From Asterias amurensis (taxonomy: Eukaryota; Echinodermata; Asteroidea; Forcipulatida; Asteriidae), in contig NC_092667.1 in assembly GCF_032118995.1 (NCBI RefSeq), positions 9,204,357 through 9,268,356 of the forward strand: a stretch of DNA of 64,000 nt, read 5' to 3'. Position 1 is the first letter of the stretch, and each line of letters starts with the position of its first letter. The translations under genes and the position numbers were made by a program. The notes beneath the pieces were generated by a model. It did no database searches. It was not told the DNA's origin and saw nothing but the letters and a program-made list of their open reading frames with translations. This document shows positions 1 through 8,107 of this stretch, piece by piece.

Positions 1-224
1 GTAACACTTTAACAATGCGTGGTATTGATTGTTCTGGATTGAGGTCGTCTGCTGTCAGCCAGCCCAGTATGGTGCACTATAGATATAACCATGGATCTGT
101 AATCGTCGTGCTTCACATTTTGATGCAAATACGCCACTGTTATCATTATGATTTAAACAACTTAAATAGATGCGCACTTTGCAGTGCATCTAAGAAGTCG
201 GTGTGGCGATCACAAGAGCAGCAT

Positions 225-300
225 TAGCAGCAGCAGCAGCAGCAACGGCAAAAGCAGCAACACCAGCAATCGGGTTGCTAATCCGCAGCAGCAACGAACA
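225..300. repeat. Short AGC/CAA-rich triplet stretch
   Basis: Interrupted AGC and AAC triplets lie just at the left edge of duplication unit A. The same kind of triplets are hugely expanded at 4009-4442, at the junction of the two units. The first 270 bases of the window hold nothing else that I recognise. Confidence 0.6.
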
Positions 301-851
301 CTCAAAAAGGATTTATTTACTAAGAAGTTATTATATAGTGCCATCCGACTAATTTTTCTGAAATAAGTATTTAATGATGACGACATCCTCAGAAACAACC
401 TCAGCCTAGACAGTGTATATTTTACGCTACCCTACCGCTGTAATGCAGTATACACATTTTGGTCTACAGTGTAACTCCTTAATCATTCAAGGATATCGTA
501 CAAATAACAACCTTTGTTGACAACAAAGAAGGAATTCTATTGGATATACCTCTTCGCTTCACCGCTCACTCAAAACTACTGAGATGAAAATTAGAAGTAA
601 AGTTTAGTTCTTTATTAAGGCAGGGGCGTCAATCCGTCTTGAAGTGTTGGGGTGGGGCATAACATTTACGGCGTGGGGTCCGGGGCCCGCTTTAGGGCCC
701 CGGAAATTTTTAGCCCGTAGATGCTCTCTGATTCAATCTAGTGAATCTGACGGATGATGTTCCCCCAGTCTCAAATGTTGGAATGTAATGCCTATTTCAA
801 ACTATGATGCACCTATTTTTGCTATCATGGTTATTGTACCTAAAATGCAAC

Positions 852-996
852 TCTAATTCTGAGGTCTCGAAAACTACTTTACTTCAGAGGGAGCCGTTTC
901 GCACAATCAACATCCCTTCAGTGCTGGTTACCAAGAAAATTTGTTGTGCTAAAAATTTTTTTGAGTAATTCCCAATAGTGTCCACTGCCTTTAAAC
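852..996. mobile_element. MITE family 1, truncated copy
   Basis: The right half of the TTAA-flanked family-1 MITE ends in the terminal CACTGCCT followed by TTAA. The paralogous site at 4916-5263 carries the full element, so this copy lost its left part after or during duplication. Confidence 0.75.
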
Positions 997-1615
997 AACT
1001 CCCCAAAATGTCATCCCGAGATAAACGATGCAACACGAGGTGAATGCTAAAATTATTGGAAACCATACTTTCTGTATCACAATTCAAATGGTCGAGAGTC
1101 TCGAGTCACGTATAAAGTGCATGCCTCATTGTGTTTCTAATAATAAAGATTGCAGTCAACGTCAAAGGCAATTCTGTTTTTATTACAGATAAAACCCGCT
1201 TCAGTTAATTAGAATTATGGCAAGCGTATCAGTTCCTAATGGAGTTATTAGTGGCGATGCGCTCGTCTGTGTTGTGTTACAAAATATAAGTTTTCAATCA
1301 CTGACGACAGAACTCCTCAACTCGACTTAATGGTCGAGATAATTAAACGAAGTATCTGCGTTATGAACAGCGGTTGAGAAGCATAATTGCATTTCTAATA
1401 CGCACTGTTTGTCATGGTCATTTTCAGGGAGCTTTATGTAAACATTAATTTTAATCTGATAATGTATGCGGCGGCACGTCTAATACAAAAGCGCAGCACT
1501 ACTCATCAGATGTATATCAAGATACGACATGCACGTCTGAAGCCTGTTGATCGCTCATTTAGCGAGTCACTGGTGGGCAGATAAAAAGTGATACACAGCT
1601 AGTGTCTTCATATTG

Positions 1616-2638
1616 ATGCATCAGGCCAATGCAAAGTGGATTCACCAATTATTTACAAAGAAAATGTCAAGCCTTCTTTCTAACGCGACTTTTCTGAATG
1701 AGGCGGACCAACTCAGCCCGGCATTGGTGGTACTGCGAACGGCGTACATCACCGTAACGAGCCTCACCATCATCTGCTTGAATAGCATGACCATCGCCGT
1801 CATGCTGAGGATAAGAGGGGAGTTCCCACCTGATTCCACCAAAGTTGCCATGACCTCGCTCGCCATTTCAGATCTAGGGGTCGGGATCATGTCCGTTTTC
1901 TGTATCCCACTATCGGCCTTGGACAGGTGGCCCTTTGAGGTAATGTGGCCATGCACAGTGATGTGCTCTGTGACCGTTCTACTTGGTAGTATCTCCGTTT
2001 TCAATCTATTGACACTCTCCATTGACCGCCTGGTTGCGATCACCAAACCTTTACTTTATCCAACTCTACTACCACAGAAACGCACGCTATTCTTCACCAT
2101 ATTTGGATGGGTAAGCTCAACTGTACTTGTAGTACTAGTCATGGCGGCAGTGCAACCCATCGTGGAATATAACCGTGACGCAGTCTTGTGTGAGATGAAG
2201 TACAGCAAAGCAAGTTTTTACATTGACGTTATTTTTTTCTGCGTAATTTTCATATTCGCTGTGGTTGTCATGATTGGTATCTACTTGAAACTCATCCACA
2301 CCAGTCACGTGCAGGCTAAGAAAATTAACATGCTTTCCAATGCTGCCCCGAGGCGGGAACCAGGCAACCCTGGTGCAGTTGGGAGCGGTAAGGCAGTCAA
2401 GTTGCTCCTCGTAATTGTCGTGATGTACACAATTGGCTGGCTTCCGTTTTGCTCTGTCAGGCTTTACGGCGATCGGAACCCAGATGGGGTACCGGGTTGG
2501 TTGGAGTTCGTGTCGGTCTGGCTAGCCATTAATAATAGCTGCTGTAATTTCGTTGTATATATTGGAATGAACAAAACATTCCGAAGTATGTGTTTGGAAA
2601 CTCTAAGAGAACTAATCAAACACTGCAGAAGAAACTGA
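1616..2638 (+). CDS. Class A (rhodopsin-like) G-protein-coupled receptor, copy A
   Basis: An intronless 340-aa receptor. I start at the ATG at 1616; the TTG codon just before it is not a likely start. Seven hydrophobic segments are visible. Hallmarks: TM1 asparagine in LNSMTIAV, TM2 LAISDLG, the ECL1 cysteine in MWPC, TM3 end IDRLVAI (DRY as DRL), TM6 GWLPF (CWxP with Gly for Cys) and TM7 NFVVY (NPxxY with Phe for Pro). An N-glycosylation site (NAT) lies near residues 23-25. Position 3.32 is Thr, not Asp, which argues against a classical amine receptor. The loop between TM5 and TM6 is short and basic. It should sit in the plasma membrane and couple to G proteins. The ligand is unknown. A near-identical copy lies 4289 bp downstream. 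Family membership is sure; subfamily is not. Confidence 0.92.
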   Translation: MHQANAKWIHQLFTKKMSSLLSNATFLNEADQLSPALVVLRTAYITVTSLTIICLNSMTIAVMLRIRGEFPPDSTKVAMTSLAISDLGVGIMSVFCIPLSALDRWPFEVMWPCTVMCSVTVLLGSISVFNLLTLSIDRLVAITKPLLYPTLLPQKRTLFFTIFGWVSSTVLVVLVMAAVQPIVEYNRDAVLCEMKYSKASFYIDVIFFCVIFIFAVVVMIGIYLKLIHTSHVQAKKINMLSNAAPRREPGNPGAVGSGKAVKLLLVIVVMYTIGWLPFCSVRLYGDRNPDGVPGWLEFVSVWLAINNSCCNFVVYIGMNKTFRSMCLETLRELIKHCRRN

Positions 2639-2930
2639 AAGATCGATCAGAAACAACACTTGTTTGCAGAGATTAAACATCACAACCGAAATGTTTTTAT
2701 GTTTTAACAGCCGTTTATTAATTATTGTCAATAGTTGATAATCATTTACAAACCGTCGTTGCGTGATACTAATGAGAGATATTTAAAAGCAGTTGTTGAA
2801 CGGTTCGTTGGTTGCTAAAGGGAAGGTTTACATTTGGTAATCACTCAAAAGTAATGTCAATACAAACAACAACAGCTTTCGACAGTGCAAAGCATTTTGA
2901 GATCATTATGTGATGGTAGCTCATTTAAAA

Positions 2931-2942
2931 AATAAAAATAAA
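2931..2942 (+). terminator. Polyadenylation signals of GPCR copy A
   Basis: Two AATAAA hexamers lie side by side about 295 bases after the stop codon. The paralogous position in unit B (7224-7229) keeps AATAAA, which supports a functional poly(A) signal. Confidence 0.5.
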
Positions 2943-3150
2943 GGAATTGTCTCAGAAACGGTTCTAAGATTGTGTATTCCAATTTCGGATTATTCTCCCG
3001 GGCCCTGCGTGGACAACAGCTCCGGATGTTTTTGGCAAAAACGCCACAAACTTTGTTTTATTGTATCAATATTTTTATAGGATTAAAACAATCAAACTGT
3101 TCCAAAAACAGAAACGTTCCCTTTATTCCCCTTCTTTGTATAAAATTGTG

Positions 3151-3477
3151 TCCTTAAGCAAGACACTTGACCATTGCTTCGTCCTTCGGATGGGACGTAA
3201 AGCCGTTGGTCCCATGTGTTGTGTAATGCATGTAAAAAGAACCCAGTGCACTTATCGAAAAGAGAAGGGGTTCGCCCCGCCCGGTGTTCCTGGCTGTGGC
3301 TGCTTAATGCGCCGTAGCACCTTGTAAACCCTTAAGGTGCTAACTAATTGGGTCTAAAATTCATCACTGCAATAACCTATCTTTCTGAAAGTTTGTATAT
3401 ACTCAGCGCCCTGAGTACCTTGTTTGGTAGATACAGGCGCTATAAAAGACTTCGATATTATTATTATTATTATTATT
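3151..3477 (+). mobile_element. tRNA-derived SINE, 5'-truncated, only in unit A
   Basis: The body matches the minus-strand SINEs at 18268-18702 and 57478-57980 (a CTTAAGCAAGACACTTGACC-like stretch, then CCCATGTGTTGTG and GCGCTATAAAAG) and ends in an (ATT)n tail. The tRNA head is missing. Unit B has an empty site at about 7432-7449, so this copy probably landed after the duplication. Confidence 0.8.
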
Positions 3478-3527
3478 GGTCTCAAAAGCTTGAATCGATA
3501 TTAAAGAAGAATATAAATAATAAATAG

Positions 3528-3612
3528 TAAACTTGCGGGTACACCAACTACAAGATCTTTTTTGAAGGAGTGTTGGCTCTGAAAAGAGTCGGTGTGGTCT
3601 AGACGTTTCGAT
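3528..3612. mobile_element. Left half of a TA-flanked MITE
   Basis: Matches the left arm of the complete MITE at 7495-7766 and then runs straight into sequence matching intron 3 of the P450 gene. The right arm is gone. This marks a deletion breakpoint of unit A. Confidence 0.75.
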
Positions 3613-3621
3613 GAGTATAAG

Positions 3622-4008
3622 AATGGTAAATACTTGGCACCGAAGAAACACTGGGTTTGTGACAACAGATGAAAAGAAAACACTCCTATTGTTCGACACC
3701 CCCAGTGTATTTTCCTATTTACTCGACCTAGCCCTTTCCATACATGGCTGTTTTGCAACAATAACAACAAAAGTAAGCCGGCCTACTTTCAGTATAAAAT
3801 CTTTATCTTGAGTTAACCACCTTTATCATGTATATTGATTGCTGATTAGTGATTATTGTGGAGAAAGGGCGGGGCTACAACAATAAACTAGCACAGATTT
3901 GATATCCCCCCTGATTTTGTTACTTTTTAAGCAATACAACTTAAATTATAAATTCTATCATGGTATTCTTACCAACACCAAAGGCCATAAACCCCTTCGG
4001 CTCGTAGC
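3622..4008 (-). pseudogene. Relic of the P450 gene (intron 3 and end of exon 3)
   Basis: About 350 bases match intron 3 of the neighbouring P450 gene (8315-8663), followed on the minus strand by the splice donor and the last 34 bases of exon 3 (3973-4007). The relic reads YEPKGFMAFGVG where the intact gene has YEPKGFMPFGVG. P450 exon 4, with the haem cysteine, is absent, and the rest of exon 3 is cut off by the triplet array. It is a non-functional fragment carried along when the GPCR unit duplicated. Confidence 0.8.
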
Positions 4009-4032
4009 CAACAACAACAACAACAACAACAA

Positions 4033-4123
<91 letters not shown>

Positions 4124-4177
4124 GACAGCGACAGCGACAGCCGACAGCGACGGCGACGGCGACGGCGACGTTTACGA

Positions 4178-4217
<40 letters not shown>

Positions 4218-4369
4218 AGCGACAGCGACAGCGACAACGACAGCGACAGCGCCAGCGCCAGCGGCAGCGGCAGCGGCAGCGGCAGCGGCAGCGGCAGCGG
4301 CAGCGGCAACGGCAGCGGCAGCGGCAACAACAAATCAACAGCAACATCAACAGGAACATCAACAGCAAA

Positions 4370-4424
<55 letters not shown>

Positions 4425-4442
4425 GCTGTTGTTGTTGTTGTT
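4009..4442. repeat. Compound trinucleotide array
   Basis: Blocks in order: CAA/CGA units, GACAGC hexamers, GACGGC units, AGCGGC units, CAA again, and finally a long GTT run. The CAA start and the GTT end are reverse complements, so a hairpin is possible. It sits at the junction of the two duplication units. Long reading frames exist in most frames but are pure repeat (Ser/Asp, Arg, Gln or Cys runs) and are not genes. Confidence 0.95.
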
Positions 4443-4915
4443 ATGCATGGTAAATCTTGGTGCTTTGTGAAGTCAGCCTCTGTGGGCAGACATATTCCAC
4501 GTATGTGCGTGAATGTACAGAGTTCTTTTTCTTTTTTTTTCTTTTCTTTTGGGCGGGGGGGGGGTATTTTAAGAGAACATTATTTGAAAGCGAAACATTT
4601 CTATTTGGATCTTAGTAAGCTAATCCGCAGCAGCAACGAAAACCCAACAAGATTTATTTACAGAAGTTGCTATCTAAGGAGTTATAGTGCCATCCGACTC
4701 ACTGAGGTTCTGAAATAATTCTTTTAATGATGACGACATCCTCAGAAACAAGCTGTCATTCAAAGACAAATATTTCGAGTTGACGTCATCCGAGAGTTTC
4801 ATGATATCAAGATATCTTAGGGATGTTGACAAACCGAAAAATAACAACTGTATGTGTATCGTGCTTTCAAGATTATTGTTAATATTCTCGAACCCATACC
4901 CTGCTAGTCAGGGAC

Positions 4916-5263
4916 TTAAAGACACTGGACACTTTTGGTGATTTTGTCAAAGACCAGTCTTCTCACTTTGTGTATCTCAACATTTTTTATGCACAAAAAA
5001 ACAAACCTGTGAAATTTGAACTCAATTGGTCGTCGAAGTTGCGAGATAATAATGGAAGAAAAACACCCTTGTCATACGAAGTTGTATGCTTTCAGATGCT
5101 TGATTTCGTGACCTCAAAGCCTAATTCTGAGGTCTCGAAAACTACTTTATTCCAGAGGGAGCCGTTTCGCACAATCGACATCTTTCCAGTGCTGGTTACC
5201 AAGAACATTTTTATGCTAACAATTATTTTGAGTAATTACCAATAGTGTCCACTGCCTTTAAAC
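4916..5263. mobile_element. MITE family 1, full copy
   Basis: Non-autonomous DNA transposon with TTAA at both ends. The family consensus terminal inverted repeat starts AGGCAGTGGACACTATTGGT. This copy begins AGACACTGGACACT and ends AGTGTCCACTGCCT. Confidence 0.85.
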
Positions 5264-5904
5264 CACTCCCCAAAATGTAATCCCGAGATAAACGATGCAA
5301 CACGAGGTGAATGCTATAATTATTGGAAAACCATACTTTCTGTATCACAATTCAAATGGTCGAGAGTCTCGAGTCCCAGAGGGAGATTCACATCCCCCGT
5401 ATAAAGTGCATGCCTCATTTTGTTTCTAATAATAAAGATTGCAGTCAACGTCAAAGGCAATTATTTTTTTAGTACAGATAAAACCCGCTTCAGTTAAGTA
5501 GAATTATGGCAAGCGTATCAGTTCCTAAGTGATTTATTAGTGGCGATGCGCTCATCTGTGTTGTGTTAGAAAAAATAAGTTTTAAATCACTGACGACAGA
5601 ACTCCTCAACTCGACTTAATGGTCGAGATAATTAAACGAAGTATCTGCGTTATGAACAGCGGTTGAGAAGCATAATTGCATTTCTAATACGCACTGTTTG
5701 TCATGGTCATTTTCAGGGAGCTTTATGTAAACATTAATTTTAATCTGATAATGTATGCGGCGACAAGACTAATACAAAAGCGCAGCACTACTCATCAGAT
5801 GTATATCAAGATACGACATGCACGTCTGAAGCCTGTTGATCGCTCATTTAGCGAGTCACTGGTGGGCAGATAAAAAGTGATACACAGCTAGTGTCTTCAT
5901 ATTG

Positions 5905-6927
5905 ATGCATCAGGCCAATGCAAAGTGGATTCACCAATTATTTACAAAGAAAATGTCAAGCCTTCTTTCTAACGCGACTTTTCTGAATGAGGCGGACCAA
6001 CTCAGCCCGGCATTGGTGGTACTGCGAACGGCGTACATCACCGTAACGAGCCTCACCATCATCTGCTTGAATAGCATGACCATCGCCGTCATGCTGAGGA
6101 TAAGAGGGGAGTTCCCACCAGGTTCCACCAAAGTTGCCATGACCTCGCTCGCCATTTCAGATCTAGGGGTCGGGATCATGTCCGTTTTCTGTATCCCACT
6201 ATCGGCCTTGGACAGGTGGCCCTTTGAGGTAATGTGGCCATGCACAGTGATGTGCTCTGTGATCGTTCTACTTAGTGGTATCTCCGTTTTCAATCTATTG
6301 ACACTCTCCATTGACCGCCTGGTTGCGATCACCAAACCTTTACTTTATCCAACTCTACTACCACAGAAACGCACGCTATTCTTCACCATATTTGGATGGG
6401 TAAATTCAACTGTACTTGTAGTACTAGTCATGGCGGCAGTGCAACCCATCGTGGAATATAACCGTGACGCAGTCATGTGTGAGATGAAGTACAGCAAAGC
6501 AAGTTTTTACATTGACGTTATTTTTCTCTGCGTAATTTTCATATTCGCTGTGGTTGTCATGCTTGGTATTTACTTGAAACTCATCCACATCAGTCACGTG
6601 CAGGCTAAGAAAATTAACATGCTTTCCAATGCTGGCCCGAGGCGGGAACGAGGCAACCCTGGTGCAGTTGGGAGCGGTAAGGCAGTCAAGTTACTCCTCG
6701 TAATTGTCGTGATGTACACAATTGGCTGGCTTCCGTTTTGCTCTGTCAGGATTTACGGCGATCGGAACCCAGATGGGGTACCGGGTTGGTTGGAGTTCGT
6801 ATCCGTCTGGCTAGCCATTAATAATAGCTGGTGTAATTTCGTTGTATATATTGGAATGAACAAAACATTCCGAAGTATGTGTTTGGAAACTCTAAGAGAA
6901 CTAATCAAACACTGCAGAAGAAACTGA
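5905..6927 (+). CDS. Class A (rhodopsin-like) G-protein-coupled receptor, copy B
   Basis: An intronless 340-aa paralogue of the receptor at 1616-2638, starting at the ATG at 5905. I count 13 amino-acid differences. All hallmark motifs are kept (LAISDLG, MWPC, IDRLVAI, GWLPF, NFVVY). Several differences fall where class A ligand pockets lie: position 3.32 is Ile instead of Thr, 3.36 and 3.37 are Ser-Gly instead of Gly-Ser, and 7.47 is Trp instead of Cys. Others are in TM5 and the loops. The upstream 300 bases are nearly identical to copy A, so the two may share control elements. Both reading frames are open over full length, suggesting that both are functional. The ligand is unknown. Confidence 0.92.
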   Translation: MHQANAKWIHQLFTKKMSSLLSNATFLNEADQLSPALVVLRTAYITVTSLTIICLNSMTIAVMLRIRGEFPPGSTKVAMTSLAISDLGVGIMSVFCIPLSALDRWPFEVMWPCTVMCSVIVLLSGISVFNLLTLSIDRLVAITKPLLYPTLLPQKRTLFFTIFGWVNSTVLVVLVMAAVQPIVEYNRDAVMCEMKYSKASFYIDVIFLCVIFIFAVVVMLGIYLKLIHISHVQAKKINMLSNAGPRRERGNPGAVGSGKAVKLLLVIVVMYTIGWLPFCSVRIYGDRNPDGVPGWLEFVSVWLAINNSWCNFVVYIGMNKTFRSMCLETLRELIKHCRRN

Positions 6928-7223
6928 AAGATCGATTAGAAACAACACTTGTTTGCAGAGATTAAACATCACAACCGAAATGTCTTTATGTTTTAACAGC
7001 CGTTTATTAATTATCGTCAATAGTTGATAATCATTTACAAACCGTCGTTGCGTGATAGTAATGAGAGATATTTAAAAGCAGTTGTTGAACGGTTCGTTGG
7101 TTGCTAAAGGGAAGGTATACATTTGGTAATCACTCAAAAGTAATGTCAATACAAACAACAACAGCTTTCGACAGTGCAAAGCATTTTGAGATCATTATGT
7201 GATGGTAGCTCATTTAAAAAAAA

Positions 7224-7229
7224 AATAAA
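7224..7229 (+). terminator. Polyadenylation signal of GPCR copy B
   Basis: AATAAA about 300 bases after the stop, at the position equivalent to the copy A signals. Confidence 0.45.
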
Positions 7230-7494
7230 GGAATTGTCTCAGAAACGTTTCTAAGATTGTGTATTCCAATTTCGGATTATTCTCCCGGGCCCTGCGTGGA
7301 CAACAGCTCCGGATGTTTTTGGCAAAAACGCCACAAACTTTGTTTTATTGTAGCAATATTTTTTATAGGATTAAAACAATCAAACTGTTTAAAAAACAAA
7401 AGGTATAACGTTCCTTTTAACCCCCTTCGTTAAATACAATTATGTATTGGTCTCAAAAGCTTGATTCGATATTAAAGAAGATTATAAATACTAA

Positions 7495-7766
7495 TTAGTA
7501 AACTTGCGGGTACACCAACTACAAGATCTTTTTTGAAGGAGTGTTGGCTCTGAAAAGAGCCGGTGTGGTCTCGACGTTTCGATGAGTATACTCTGCTTCT
7601 TCAGTTTCGACGTTTCGTAGACGAGCAAAGTAAACTGTTCGAAACGTCGAAACTGAAGGCGAGCGGAGTATACTGTTCGAAACGTCGAGTGCACCGGCTC
7701 TTTTCAGAGCTAACACCCCTTCAAAAGAGATGTTATAATTTACATGGTTGTACCCGCAAGTTTACT
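7495..7766. mobile_element. MITE with long inverted repeats, TA target
   Basis: Ends TAGTAAACTTGCGGGTACA and its reverse complement. The two arms (about 110 bases each) meet in an internal CGAAACGTCGA inverted repeat. A truncated relative of the right end is visible at about 25745-25822. Confidence 0.8.
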
Positions 7767-7829
7767 AGTTTGTGTTTATAATTACTTCTTATTGAACATC
7801 CTTTTATATTGATTTGGCGCATTACTAAT

Positions 7830-8030
7830 ACCTATTATCATAATTTATTATTATTATTTTATTCTCAACTCCATGCAAAGCTTCAAACACCATTAAATAA
7901 ATTAAAGGTTATTGACAATCTATTCATGATGAGATGTATATATTCACCCCCCCAAAAAAAAAAAATATATATATATATGTAAATATTAATAATAATAATA
8001 ATAACAATAATAGTAATAATATTATAATCA
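7830..8030. repeat. AT-rich simple repeats
   Basis: ATT and AAT runs, a C-run followed by an A-run, a short (TA)n, then (AAT)n. Nothing coding is seen between the MITE and the P450 stop codon. Confidence 0.8.
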
Positions 8031-8107
8031 GTTGAACAAAATACAGAAACAGATGATTAAACTGACTACAAATTGATGAATTCATGAACTGCATGTGTGG
8101 TGCCCCG

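Larger units (their letters stand above)
272..4008. repeat. Tandem segmental duplication, unit A
   Basis: This block is repeated at about 4619-8690. Homology starts at the shared stretch around 272 and 4619, runs through the GPCR gene and its flanks, and ends here inside sequence matching exon 3 of the P450 gene. Unit A differs from B by a SINE at 3151-3477, by loss of the segment matching 7592-8312 (right half of a MITE, AT repeats and P450 exon 4), and by different sequence at about 405-850. The outer left edge is approximate. Confidence 0.85.

Noticed and set aside
1642-2046. 134-codon minus-strand frame inside GPCR copy A (and its twin at 5931-6335)
   Set aside because: Exact antisense shadow of the receptor coding sequence in both duplicates.
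3899-4453. Long open frames on both strands rich in Ser/Asp, Arg, Gln or Cys
   Set aside because: They are produced by the trinucleotide array; all frames lack stops because the repeat unit is a multiple of three.
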